Of a stretch of 64,000 nt of DNA, positions 17,543 to 26,483 are shown piece after piece. The notes under the pieces are model-generated. The model was not told where the DNA came from. It worked only from the letters and a program-made list of their open reading frames with translations, and did no database searches. The translations under genes and the position numbers were made by a program. The DNA is from Pseudomonas sp. G2-4. Lineage in GTDB: Bacteria > Pseudomonadota > Gammaproteobacteria > Pseudomonadales > Pseudomonadaceae. The first letter of the stretch is position 1, and each line of letters opens with the position of its first letter. The stretch is from contig NZ_CP125957.1 in assembly GCF_030064125.1 (NCBI RefSeq), positions 5,917,001-5,981,000 of the forward strand, read 5' to 3'.

Positions 17543-17914
17543 CTAGCCGCCGGATTTTTTGGCCTTGAAGCCGTGTTTGGTCAGTTCCGCCAGCAACAGC
17601 TCGACGTGATCGCCCTGGATCTCGATGATGCCGTCTTTCAACGCACCACCGGTGCCACAGCGTTTTTTCAACGTGGTAGCCAGTTCCTTGAGCGCATCTT
17701 CGGCCAACGGCACGCCGGTGATCGTGGTCACCGTCTTGCCGCCGCGGCCTTTGCTTTCACGGCGCACACGAGCGATTCCGTCCCCTTCGGGGATGGCAGT
17801 CTGTTTGCAGATGCAGGCATCCACCGGTTGACGGCAATCAGGGCAATGACGACCGGCGTCGGTAGAAAATACCAGGCCGCCCAGGGCGGCGAAGGATGCG
17901 GCTTTTTTGGCCAC
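17543..17914 (-). CDS. SUI1/eIF1-like translation factor (YciH family)
   Basis: A 123-aa protein. The N-terminus has a zinc-ribbon-like CPDCRQPVDACICK (about 24-37) and the C-terminal about 75 residues are the SUI1 fold, with KGRGGKTVTTITGVPL and CGTGGALKDGIIEIQGDH as the two signature segments. Bacterial YciH is thought to influence start-site fidelity, discriminating aberrant initiation complexes. The start is GTG at 17912-17914, preceded by AAGAGGA with good spacing; upstream frame codons look non-coding. In P. aeruginosa the homologue is, from memory, PA4840, next to speA. Confidence 0.88.
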   Translation of the reverse strand: MAKKAASFAALGGLVFSTDAGRHCPDCRQPVDACICKQTAIPEGDGIARVRRESKGRGGKTVTTITGVPLAEDALKELATTLKKRCGTGGALKDGIIEIQGDHVELLLAELTKHGFKAKKSGG

Positions 17915-18084
17915 CGGCAATCCTCTTGGGAGGACAAAGACTGATCGAGGGGAGAAAGTACCTCGACCGCGAAGCCCCACTCAGGCAGGGGCAGCGCTAC
18001 TGGACCGCAGACGCCGGTTCAGCTTGAAAAGTCGCGCAGTGTAACGGCAAAAAGCCGACTTGCTAAGGGCCTATCGGCGCCAAT

Positions 18085-18642
18085 TTATAGCTTCTTTGCG
18101 ACGCCATCGCCATGGCTGCGCAAATAGCGCTCAAGCGCCGCCAGAGAGTCCGGGCAGTAAGGCTTGCGCTGGATTTCATCGAGCACCTGTTCGATGGGCA
18201 AAAAGCGCGCCTCGAGGACCTCCTCGGGTTGCAGGACCAGCGGCCCGTCCCACACCGCCGAGAAGGCCGAGCACCACAGGCGACTGCCGGGGTCTTCGAA
18301 ATAAAAATGGTCGTGGGCCGTCAGTTCGACACCGCTCACACCCAACTCTTCGGCCAACTCACGGGCGGCGGATTCGGCGTAGGTCTCATCCGCCTGCACC
18401 ATGCCGCCCGCCGCCACGTCCCAGAACCCCGGGTAGATCGCCTTGCTCAGGGTACGCCGATGCACACACAGTTCACCGGCCGAGTTGAACAGCATGATGT
18501 AGGTGCCGCGTCCGATCAGGCCACGCTCACGCAGATCGGAACGTACCAGGCTGCCGAGCAGATTGTCGTGCTCATCGACCCAAGCGATCAGCTCGGCATC
18601 CGAGGCCACTCGGTGAGCGACCTCCCGGGGACTTTCGCTCAT
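18085..18642 (-). CDS. NUDIX hydrolase (YfcD-like)
   Basis: A 185-aa protein with a complete Nudix box, GGMVQADETYAESAARELAE followed by ELGV, fitting Gx5Ex7REUxEExGU. The N-terminal VDEHDNLLGSLVRSDLRERG resembles the isopentenyl-diphosphate isomerase-like Nudix subgroup that includes YfcD. It would hydrolyse a nucleoside diphosphate linked to another moiety, but substrate cannot be assigned from the box. Its start is 3 bp from the stop of the DUF2333 gene, suggesting one transcript. Confidence 0.88.
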   Translation of the reverse strand: MSESPREVAHRVASDAELIAWVDEHDNLLGSLVRSDLRERGLIGRGTYIMLFNSAGELCVHRRTLSKAIYPGFWDVAAGGMVQADETYAESAARELAEELGVSGVELTAHDHFYFEDPGSRLWCSAFSAVWDGPLVLQPEEVLEARFLPIEQVLDEIQRKPYCPDSLAALERYLRSHGDGVAKKL

Positions 18643-18645
18643 GAA

Positions 18646-19713
18646 TCAACCTTGGTTCAGCAATTGCCGCAAATCGATCACCGCCGCGTTAGCGCGGGAG
18701 ATGTAGTTGGCCATTACCAGCGAGTGGTTAGCCAATACACCGAAGCCGCTGCCATTGAGAATCATCGGGCTCCAGACGGGCTCCTGGGAGGCCTCCAGCT
18801 CACGAATGATCTGACGCACGCTGACCGTGGCGTTCTTTTTCGCCAGCACATCGGCGAAGTCCACTTCGATGGCGCGCAGCAGGTGCGACAAAGCCCAGGC
18901 TTGGCCCCGTGCCTCATAGAAGACGTTATCGATTTGCATCCATGGTGTCTCGACCACCTCTTCATCCACCTGTGGCACCTGGCCTGGCGCCGGGACTTCG
19001 GTTTTCAGCGAGGTGTTGAGCTTGACCCGGCCGACACTGGCCGACAGGCGCTGGGACAGCGAACCCAGGCGAGTGCCGACATCGCCCAGCCAGTTGTTCA
19101 GGTTATCGGCGCGGGCGTAGAACAGCGCGCTTTTCTGGGCCGGGTCGGACAGGCGCGCCTGATAGCGGCTCAGGGAATTGATGCCTTCCTGGTATTCCGA
19201 CTCACTGGAAGGCAATACCCAGCTGCGGTTGTCGAAGTTGAAGCGCGGCTCGGCCTTGGCCAGGTCGGCATCTTCGGCGGACTGGGACTGGGAGCGGGCG
19301 AAGTCCTTGCGCAAGGCGCGGCTCAGGTCGCGGACCTGCACCAGCACGCCATATTCCCAGCTTGGCATGTTGTCCATCCACAGGCCTGGCGGGAAGCGAT
19401 CATTGGAAATGTAACCGCCGGGCTTGGTCAACAATGTCCCGGCCACAGTCTTGAGGGTCTCGACGGTGGTATAGCCCACCACCATTTGCCGGCCGTCCTT
19501 CTCGGCTGCCGCCTGGGCATTCTGCTGCACGGGGAACAGCGCGGGTTCCTGGCTCCAGTACCAGCCGACGGCAATGGTCACCAGCAGGTACAGGCCGACC
19601 AGCGTGGCCAGTGCCCGGCTGAAAAACAGCCCACCCAGGTAGCTGCGGGAGGCCGATTTCGGTTCGGCGGCACGTTCAGGCGCGCTGCCCGCGCGGTTTT
19701 TCCAGTCCAGCAT
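18646..19713 (-). CDS. DUF2333 family membrane-anchored protein
   Basis: A 355-aa protein with one N-terminal membrane segment (ALATLVGLYLLVTIAVGWYW, residues about 34-53) after a short cytoplasmic tail, leaving a large periplasmic domain. GGYISNDRFPPGLWMDNMPS and the C-terminal HSLVMANYISRANAAVIDLR are conserved in DUF2333 proteins. No enzymatic motif is visible. It heads a minus-strand pair with the NUDIX gene and lies divergent from gcbA with a 286-bp gap, matching the PA4842/PA4843 arrangement. Confidence 0.85.
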   Translation of the reverse strand: MLDWKNRAGSAPERAAEPKSASRSYLGGLFFSRALATLVGLYLLVTIAVGWYWSQEPALFPVQQNAQAAAEKDGRQMVVGYTTVETLKTVAGTLLTKPGGYISNDRFPPGLWMDNMPSWEYGVLVQVRDLSRALRKDFARSQSQSAEDADLAKAEPRFNFDNRSWVLPSSESEYQEGINSLSRYQARLSDPAQKSALFYARADNLNNWLGDVGTRLGSLSQRLSASVGRVKLNTSLKTEVPAPGQVPQVDEEVVETPWMQIDNVFYEARGQAWALSHLLRAIEVDFADVLAKKNATVSVRQIIRELEASQEPVWSPMILNGSGFGVLANHSLVMANYISRANAAVIDLRQLLNQG

Positions 19714-19999
19714 GGCGATGTCCCTTCAATCACTTGAGTTCACGGTTCGACCACAACCCTACGCCATCGTGCCTGATTTGAAACGCGATAATGCGGCGCA
19801 AATCATGCCGGCCACGACAGGGCAATCGATCCGCCACTATAAAGGAAGCGTGGCCATCGGCCTACGGAACTGACCGGTCACAAACTGAATCTCGCGCCCA
19901 GACATAATATTGACGTATGACATATATGGCTTAGGGAAAGAGGTGCTAGCATAGAGCCACCAGTCGACCTCAGCATGCACCCTAACTAGTAGTCAGGAT

Positions 20000-21670
20000 A
20001 TGACCGAGCCAGAAGACCCCAGCCGTGAGCGCCTCAAGCACCACTTTGCCCAGCGGGTAATTCATCAGGCTCGTCAGATCCTGGAGATTTGGCAGCGCCT
20101 GCAACGCACGGAATGGTCAAGCACCGATCTGTCCGAGCTTAGCGAAGCCAATCTGCGCCTGCTGCGCTTTGCCGAACGCTTCGAACAGCCGGAGCACTCC
20201 CAGCTTGCCGAGGGCATCAGCCAGTCGCTGCAAGCGGTGGACGCCAATCGCGGGCGCCTGAGCAGTCACCTGATCACCGAAATCAATCGCCTGATGCAGC
20301 GTCTGTCCCGCACCGGCCTGCGCCATGGCGACCAACTCGAACAGACCTTCCTGCCACCGCTGCGCAAGCCCATCTACGTGATGCTGCAGGACCATGACCG
20401 CGCCGAGCGGCTGGCCAAACAGTTGGAGTTCTTCGGCCTCAGCGCCCTGGCCCTGGACAGTGTCGCAGCGTTTCGCGCCTCGATGGTCGAGCGCCTGCCC
20501 GCGGCGATTGTCATGGACGTGGACTTCAGCGGCCCCGGCGTCGGTTTGAAGCTGGCAGCCGAAGCCCAGGAAGGCCTGGAGCAGCCGTTGCCGCTGCTGT
20601 TCTTCAGCCTGCTGGAAACCGACACCCCGACACGCCTGGCGGCCGTGCGCGCTGGCGGCCAGGAGTTCCTCACCGGCACCCTCGAAGCCTCGAGCCTGCT
20701 GGAAAAGATCGAAGTGCTGACCTGCGTCGCCCAGTACGAACCCTACAAAGTGCTGATCATCGATGACTCCCGTGCCCAGGCCTTGCACACCGAGCGCCTG
20801 CTCAACAGCGCTGGCATCATCACCCGCACGCTGATCGAGCCGATCCAGGCCATGGCCGAGCTGGCGGACTTCCAGCCCGATCTGATCATCCTCGACATGT
20901 ACATGCCGGCCTGCACCGGCACGGAACTGGCGAAGGTCATCCGCCACAATGACCGTTATGTCAGTGTGCCGATCATTTACCTGTCCGCCGAGGATGACCT
21001 GGACAAACAGCTCGACGCCATGAGCGAAGGCGGCGATGACTTCCTGACCAAACCGATCAAGCCCCGGCACCTGATCACCACGGTGCGCAACCGCGCTGCC
21101 CGGGCCCGCAACCTCAAGGCGCGGATGGTGCGCGACAGCCTCACCGGGCTCTACAACCACACCCATATCCTGCAGCTGCTCGAAGATTGCAGCTTCCGCG
21201 CCCGCCGCGAAGGCAAGCCCCTGAGCTTCGCCATGCTCGACATCGACCATTTCAAGCGGGTCAATGACAGCCATGGTCACCCCATGGGCGACCGGGTGAT
21301 CAAAAGCCTCGCGCTGTTTCTCAAGCAGCGCCTGCGCAAGACCGACTTCATCGGCCGCTACGGCGGCGAAGAGTTCGCCATTGTCATGCCCGACACCGAC
21401 ATCGACGCGGCCTACAAGGTGCTGGATGAAATCCGTCAACGCTTTGCCGAGATTCACTACCCGGCGCAGCCTCATGATCTGTGGTGCACCTTCAGCGCCG
21501 GCGTGGTGGAGATGAGCGATGACTGCGACAGCCTGATGATGGCCAGCCAGGCGGACGAAGCGCTGTACCGGGCCAAACACGCCGGACGCAATCGTGTGCA
21601 GAGCGCCCGGCAATCAAAGCAAAGTGCCACCTTTTCATCGGAATCCACCGACTCGGTCATAAACCTGTAA
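20000..21670 (+). CDS. gcbA: Diguanylate cyclase with two receiver domains (GcbA)
   Basis: A 556-aa cytoplasmic response regulator. Residues about 10-110 form a helical region, about 125-235 a first receiver that looks degenerate ([10 protein letters not shown] replaces the conserved Lys), about 251-370 a second receiver with phospho-acceptor Asp299 in IILDMYMP and Lys in FLTKPIKP, and about 385-540 a GGDEF domain. The active motif is GGEEF at 455-459, and an inhibitory I-site RKTD (446-449) lies five residues before it, so product feedback by c-di-GMP is expected. GcbA of P. fluorescens Pf0-1 and PA4843 promote attachment and affect dispersal; the adjacent ctpL-like gene and aroQ-acc order support the assignment. 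Confidence 0.9.
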   Translation: MTEPEDPSRERLKHHFAQRVIHQARQILEIWQRLQRTEWSSTDLSELSEANLRLLRFAERFEQPEHSQLAEGISQSLQAVDANRGRLSSHLITEINRLMQRLSRTGLRHGDQLEQTFLPPLRKPIYVMLQDHDRAERLAKQLEFFGLSALALDSVAAFRASMVERLPAAIVMDVDFSGPGVGLKLAAEAQEGLEQPLPLLFFSLLETDTPTRLAAVRAGGQEFLTGTLEASSLLEKIEVLTCVAQYEPYKVLIIDDSRAQALHTERLLNSAGIITRTLIEPIQAMAELADFQPDLIILDMYMPACTGTELAKVIRHNDRYVSVPIIYLSAEDDLDKQLDAMSEGGDDFLTKPIKPRHLITTVRNRAARARNLKARMVRDSLTGLYNHTHILQLLEDCSFRARREGKPLSFAMLDIDHFKRVNDSHGHPMGDRVIKSLALFLKQRLRKTDFIGRYGGEEFAIVMPDTDIDAAYKVLDEIRQRFAEIHYPAQPHDLWCTFSAGVVEMSDDCDSLMMASQADEALYRAKHAGRNRVQSARQSKQSATFSSESTDSVINL

Positions 21671-21722
21671 CCCAAACGCAATAACTTCAGGCACTTACGA
21701 TTCTGCCCCCGGTAGACACTTG

Positions 21723-23669
21723 ATGCGCCTGAAGCTGCTGACCAATCTCAATACCCTTCTTTTAGTTGCCGTTTGCCTTGGCCTCGGCGCCACGCTGTGG
21801 TGGTCGCAGATCGCCCTGGAGCGTCCCTATCTGCTGATGGAGCGCTACTTGGGCCTGTCGCGACAGTTCCAGGGCGAAGTGGCGCGCAACATTGAAGACT
21901 ATCTGGCCAGCGGCGACGCCCTGCGCCTGAGCGCCGCCACCCAGGCTTTGGAAACCCTGCAAAAAGAGCTGGATCGATTCCCGCCGGAACTGGCCAAGAC
22001 CCTGCGCCCGAGCCTGTCGAACCTCGACGGCTTCAGCAAGACTGATCTGCTGGCTGCCGGCAAACTGGCTGGCGATCCGCAGGCCTTGCTGTTGCAGGCC
22101 GAACGTGAACTGAGTGCCAGCCTCGACCAACTCGCCCAATACGCCAATGGCGCCCCTGCCTATCTGCCACCGTTGTTCGCCGCTTCGCAGCACCTGGGTC
22201 GGTTGTCCCTCACCCGGGACAAACTGGTCAGCAGTGGCCGCAGCGAATTGGCCGCCGATGTCGAGCGAGAACTGGCCAGTATCCGCGGGGAAGCCCAGCG
22301 CCTGGACAGCCTGCCGCTGCTCGGCGTAACGACCAGCAGCGAGTCCGGCAGTGATGACTTCGCCGCGCTGATGGGTTTGCAAACCGAGGAAAAAACCGCC
22401 GCCGAAGACGCGGGCATCGCCCTCAAGCGCGAACTCAACAGCCTGCTCGGGCGCTACCCTGCGGAGCTGGGACGGACCCGCGAACTGATCCAGAAACGCA
22501 CTGAGCTGAGCAACGCTACGCACCTGAAAACCGCTGACGTGCAACAGGCGATCGATGCGATGGAACCCGCCGTTCGCGCCCAACATGGACAGATCCAGGG
22601 CGAGGTCCGCTTGATCCAGGGCGTGATGATTGGCTTGATCCTGCTGATCGCCCTGCTCATCGACACCTTGCAGCGACGCCTGGCCCGGACCTTGACGCAC
22701 TTGGCGCCAGCCCTGTCGACCTGGGCCGAAGGGGACTTCAGCCGTGACATCCGAGTGGGCGCCAGCAACCGCGAACTGCAAGACATCGAAGCGTCGCTCA
22801 ATCGCCTGCGGGCTTATCTGGTGGATCTGGTAGGCACCATTCGCCTGAACGCCGAACAGGTCGCCGGCAGCAGCCGAGCCCTGGCGGAGCTGAGTGGTGA
22901 GCTGCACAGCGGCGCCGAGGATCAGGCCGGTGATACGGCGCTGATCCGTGACTCCCTCAGTGAGCTGGAAGCGACGATCCAGCAGGTGGCCGGCGATGCC
23001 AGCCAGGCCGCCGACGCCAGCCGCAGCGCCGGGCAAGCGGTGGGACAAGGCCAGAAAGTCATCGGCCTGAGCCTCACCGGCCTGCATGCGCTGGTGGGCG
23101 AGGTGCAGGGCAACGCACAAATGATCGAACAACTGGCCGAGGAATCGGCCACCATCGGCGGTGTGCTGACGGTGATTCGCTCGATTGCCGACCAGACCAA
23201 CTTGCTCGCCCTCAACGCAGCCATCGAAGCCGCCCGCGCCGGAGAGATGGGCCGGGGTTTTGCGGTAGTGGCCGAGGAGGTCCGCTCCCTGGCCCAACGC
23301 ACCGCAGGGGCCACCGCCGAAATCCAGACGCTGATCGCCCGCCTGCAACTGGCCGCACGCCAGTCGGTGGACGGCATGCGCGCCCAGGTCGAACACGCCG
23401 AAGCCACCGCCAGCCAGGCCCAGGCCGCCGACGGCGCGCTGGATAAAATCGTCGAAGCCATCCAGACCATCGCCGACACCGCTGTGCGCATCGCCGATGT
23501 CACCGCCCAACAAAGCGGCGCCGTCAGCGAAATCCGCGATCACAGTGAGCGGATTCACCAATTGGGTGGGGATAACCTGCTACGCATCGGACAGGGACGG
23601 GAACAGGGCGACAACCTGTTGGTGCTTGGCGGACGGCTGCACACGGCGGTGCAAGCGTTCAGGGTTTAA
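21723..23669 (+). CDS. ctpL: Methyl-accepting chemotaxis transducer, CtpL-like
   Basis: A 648-aa chemoreceptor. Membrane segments lie at about 8-28 and 296-316, giving a large (about 265-aa) helical periplasmic sensor. A HAMP domain follows, then the signalling domain with the hairpin tip [20 protein letters not shown] and [20 protein letters not shown] 21723 is preferred over an adjacent TTG. In P. aeruginosa CtpL (PA4844) mediates taxis to inorganic phosphate, and the same position after gcbA supports this name, but ligand specificity is not shown by sequence alone. Confidence 0.82.
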   Translation: MRLKLLTNLNTLLLVAVCLGLGATLWWSQIALERPYLLMERYLGLSRQFQGEVARNIEDYLASGDALRLSAATQALETLQKELDRFPPELAKTLRPSLSNLDGFSKTDLLAAGKLAGDPQALLLQAERELSASLDQLAQYANGAPAYLPPLFAASQHLGRLSLTRDKLVSSGRSELAADVERELASIRGEAQRLDSLPLLGVTTSSESGSDDFAALMGLQTEEKTAAEDAGIALKRELNSLLGRYPAELGRTRELIQKRTELSNATHLKTADVQQAIDAMEPAVRAQHGQIQGEVRLIQGVMIGLILLIALLIDTLQRRLARTLTHLAPALSTWAEGDFSRDIRVGASNRELQDIEASLNRLRAYLVDLVGTIRLNAEQVAGSSRALAELSGELHSGAEDQAGDTALIRDSLSELEATIQQVAGDASQAADASRSAGQAVGQGQKVIGLSLTGLHALVGEVQGNAQMIEQLAEESATIGGVLTVIRSIADQTNLLALNAAIEAARAGEMGRGFAVVAEEVRSLAQRTAGATAEIQTLIARLQLAARQSVDGMRAQVEHAEATASQAQAADGALDKIVEAIQTIADTAVRIADVTAQQSGAVSEIRDHSERIHQLGGDNLLRIGQGREQGDNLLVLGGRLHTAVQAFRV

Positions 23670-23685
23670 GCACCACAGATCCATT

Positions 23686-23903
23686 GTGGGAGCGAGCCTG
23701 CTCGCGATAGCGGTGGGTCAGCTTGCGGCTATGTTGAATGTGCCGCCTTCATCGCGAGCAGGCTCGCTCCCACACTGGATCTCGTCTGCCCACAATCCGG
23801 CGGTCACCACACCTTCCCTGTGGGAGCGAGCTTGCTCGCGATTGCGGCGGATCTGCTTGCGATGATGTTGAATGTGTCACCGTCATCGCGAGCAAGCTCG
23901 CAC
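23686..23903. repeat. Two REPINs in tandem (GTGGGAGCGAGC family)
   Basis: First element at 23686-23773 and second at 23820-23903, starting 134 bp apart. Both have the arms GTGGGAGCGAGC...CTCGCGAT and the inverse. The second has a damaged right end (GCTCGCACACA). They occupy most of the 409-bp gap between ctpL and aroQ; the remaining about 170 bp (23904-24078) should hold the aroQ promoter, where I saw no strong core motif. Confidence 0.92.
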
Positions 23904-24078
23904 ACAGGGCACAGTGCAGGCTCGCAGCCATGGGTGACCGAATCCAAGAGCACGGTCACAAATTTCGCGTAAACATCGGTCATCGTGCTGGCTATTGCAG
24001 AGAACTGGACAGTCATAAAGGCTTTGCGGCATAGTCGCCGGGTTCTGACACCTGCTCACAGATAACAAGGAACAGCAG

Positions 24079-24534
24079 ATGGCGACCCTATTGGTCCTGC
24101 ACGGACCCAACCTGAACCTGCTGGGCACCCGCGAACCGGGCGTCTACGGGGCCGTGACCCTGGCCCAGATCAACCAGGACCTGGAACAGCGGGCCCGCAC
24201 CGCCGGCCATCATTTGCTCTACCTGCAAAGCAACGCCGAATATGAATTGATCGACCGCATCCATGCCGCGCGTGGCGAAGGCGTGGACTTCATTTTGATC
24301 AATCCCGCAGCTTTTACGCACACAAGTGTCGCATTACGTGACGCGCTGCTGGCGGTGAGCATCCCATTCATCGAAGTGCATTTGTCTAACGTGCACAAAC
24401 GCGAACCTTTCCGCCATCACTCTTACTTCTCCGATGTAGCGGTGGGAGTGATCTGCGGCCTTGGCGCCAGCGGCTACCGCCTGGCCTTGGAGGCTGCCCT
24501 GGAACAGCTTGAACAACAAGCTATACGCCCCTGA
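24079..24534 (+). CDS. aroQ: 3-dehydroquinate dehydratase, type II
   Basis: A 151-aa type II dehydroquinase of the shikimate pathway; it forms a dodecamer and removes water from 3-dehydroquinate. [17 protein letters not shown] contains the catalytic tyrosine loop, [16 protein letters not shown] the substrate Asn, and [19 protein letters not shown] the active-site His. It leads the aroQ-accB-accC group, 24 bp before accB, a grouping found throughout Pseudomonas. Confidence 0.95.
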   Translation: MATLLVLHGPNLNLLGTREPGVYGAVTLAQINQDLEQRARTAGHHLLYLQSNAEYELIDRIHAARGEGVDFILINPAAFTHTSVALRDALLAVSIPFIEVHLSNVHKREPFRHHSYFSDVAVGVICGLGASGYRLALEAALEQLEQQAIRP

Positions 24535-24558
24535 CCGACCCTTGGGAGTTGATGATTC

Positions 24559-25023
24559 ATGGATATCCGTAAAGTTAAGAAACTGATCGAATTGCTGGAA
24601 GAGTCCGGCATCGACGAGCTCGAGATCAAGGAAGGCGAAGAGTCCGTACGCATCAGCCGTCACAGCAAGACCCCAGCCCAGCAGTTCTACGCACCGGCGC
24701 CGATGCACGCTCCGGCCGCTGCACCTGCTCCTGCAGCAGCGCCAGTTGCCGCCGCTGCTCCAGCAGCACCTGCCGCACCAACGCTCAACGGCACCGTCGC
24801 CCGCTCGCCAATGGTGGGCACGTTCTATCGCAAGTCCTCGCCGTCCTCGCCGTCCTTCGTTGAAGTCGGCCAGACCGTGAAGAAAGGCGACACCCTGTGC
24901 ATCGTCGAAGCCATGAAGATGATGAACCACATCGAAGCTGAAACCAGCGGTGTGATCGAGTCCATCCTCGTCGAAGACGGCCAGCCGGTTGAGTACGACC
25001 AACCGCTGTTCACCATCGTTTGA
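24559..25023 (+). CDS. accB: Biotin carboxyl carrier protein of acetyl-CoA carboxylase
   Basis: A 154-aa BCCP. Residues 1-35 form the conserved N-terminal region ([20 protein letters not shown]), residues about 44-75 an Ala/Pro-rich linker, and the C-terminal 80 residues the biotinyl domain with Lys120 in EAMKMMN as the biotin attachment site. It carries CO2 from biotin carboxylase to the carboxyltransferase in fatty-acid synthesis. accC starts 17 bp downstream, so the two are co-translated. Confidence 0.96.
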   Translation: MDIRKVKKLIELLEESGIDELEIKEGEESVRISRHSKTPAQQFYAPAPMHAPAAAPAPAAAPVAAAAPAAPAAPTLNGTVARSPMVGTFYRKSSPSSPSFVEVGQTVKKGDTLCIVEAMKMMNHIEAETSGVIESILVEDGQPVEYDQPLFTIV

Positions 25024-25040
25024 ACCGCGGAGAGCCTTCG

Positions 25041-26402
25041 ATGTTGAAACCTGCGAAGTTGGAAAAAGTCCTGATCGCCAACCGCGGTGAAATTGCCCTG
25101 CGGATTCTGCGCGCCTGCAAAGAGATGGGCATCAAGACCGTCGCCGTTTACTCCAAGGCCGACAAAGAACTGATGCACCTGGGCCTGGCAGACGAATCCG
25201 TCTGCATCGGTCCGGCGTCGGCTGCGCACTCTTACCTGCACATCCCGGCGATCATCGCCGCTGCTGAAGTGACCGGCGCCACCGCCATTCACCCGGGCTA
25301 CGGTTTCCTGGCGGAAAACGCCGACTTCGCCGAACAGGTCGAAAACTCCGGTTTTGCCTTCATTGGCCCGAAAGCCGACACCATCCGCCTGATGGGCGAC
25401 AAGGTTTCGGCCAAGCACGCCATGATTGCCGCCGGTGTACCTACCGTTCCGGGTTCTGACGGCCCGCTGCCTGAAGACGAAGAAACCGCTTTGCGCATCG
25501 GTCGTGAAGTCGGTTATCCGGTGATCATCAAGGCCGCTGGCGGCGGCGGTGGTCGCGGCATGCGCGTGGTACACAAGGAAGAAGACCTGATTTCCTCGGC
25601 GAAACTGACCCGCTCCGAAGCGGGCGCGGCGTTCGGCAACCCGATGGTCTACCTGGAAAAGTTCCTGACCAACCCGCGTCACGTCGAAGTCCAGGTGCTG
25701 TCCGACGGCCAGGGCCAGGCCATCCATCTGGGCGACCGCGATTGCTCGCTGCAACGTCGTCACCAGAAGGTTCTCGAAGAAGCGCCGGCACCGGGCATCG
25801 ACGAGAAGGCTCGCCAGGAAGTCCTGGCACGCTGCGTCAAGGCCTGCATCGACATCGGCTACCGTGGCGCCGGTACCTTTGAGTTCCTGTACGAGAACGG
25901 TAGCTTCTACTTCATCGAAATGAACACCCGTGTTCAGGTGGAGCACCCGGTTTCGGAAATGGTCACCGGTATCGACATCGTCAAGGAGATGCTCAGCATC
26001 GCCGCTGGCAACAAGCTGTCGTTCACCCAGGAAGACGTGGTCATCCGCGGCCATTCGCTGGAATGCCGGATCAACGCCGAAGACCCGAAAACCTTCATGC
26101 CAAGCCCAGGCACGGTCAAGCATTTCCATGCCCCGGGCGGCAATGGCGTTCGCGTCGATTCGCACCTGTACAGCGGTTACGCGGTTCCGCCGAACTACGA
26201 TTCGTTGATCGGCAAGCTGATCACCTACGGGGCGACCCGTGACGAAGCCCTGGCGCGCATGCGCAATGCACTGGACGAAATCGTTGTTGACGGGATCAAG
26301 ACCAACATCCCGTTGCACCGCGATCTGGTCCGTGACGAAGGCTTCTGCAAAGGCGGCGTCAACATCCATTACCTGGAACACAAGCTGGGCAACCAGCACT
26401 GA
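25041..26402 (+). CDS. accC: Biotin carboxylase subunit of acetyl-CoA carboxylase
   Basis: A 453-aa ATP-grasp enzyme that carboxylates biotin on Acc[18 protein letters not shown] is the N-terminal domain signature, the glycine loop [15 protein letters not shown] closes over ATP, and [17 protein letters not shown] holds the metal and bicarbonate residues. ATG 25041 (after GGAGAG) gives a few more residues than most homologues, which begin at MLEKVL; an upstream in-frame TTG at 25020 is less likely. The gene ends at an excellent intrinsic terminator. Confidence 0.96.
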   Translation: MLKPAKLEKVLIANRGEIALRILRACKEMGIKTVAVYSKADKELMHLGLADESVCIGPASAAHSYLHIPAIIAAAEVTGATAIHPGYGFLAENADFAEQVENSGFAFIGPKADTIRLMGDKVSAKHAMIAAGVPTVPGSDGPLPEDEETALRIGREVGYPVIIKAAGGGGGRGMRVVHKEEDLISSAKLTRSEAGAAFGNPMVYLEKFLTNPRHVEVQVLSDGQGQAIHLGDRDCSLQRRHQKVLEEAPAPGIDEKARQEVLARCVKACIDIGYRGAGTFEFLYENGSFYFIEMNTRVQVEHPVSEMVTGIDIVKEMLSIAAGNKLSFTQEDVVIRGHSLECRINAEDPKTFMPSPGTVKHFHAPGGNGVRVDSHLYSGYAVPPNYDSLIGKLITYGATRDEALARMRNALDEIVVDGIKTNIPLHRDLVRDEGFCKGGVNIHYLEHKLGNQH

Positions 26403-26417
26403 TGTTTCAAGTGATGT

Positions 26418-26453
26418 AAAAAGACCCCGGTCCATTGGCCGGGGTCTTTTTTT
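26418..26453 (+). terminator. Intrinsic terminator of accBC (may act on both strands)
   Basis: AAAAAGACCCCGG at 26418-26430 pairs with CCGGGGTCTTTTT from 26439, an 8-base loop, followed by a run of seven T. The run of A on the 5' side gives a T-run on the other strand too, so it can also stop transcription from the minus-strand toxin gene whose stop is at 26484. Confidence 0.95.
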
Positions 26454-26483
26454 GCCTGCTCTTCAAGATGACGGCCAAATGGA

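Noticed and set aside
18112..23561. Long antisense frames over the NUDIX/DUF2333, gcbA and ctpL genes
   Set aside because: The opposite strands encode clear protein families; the shadows show no domain.
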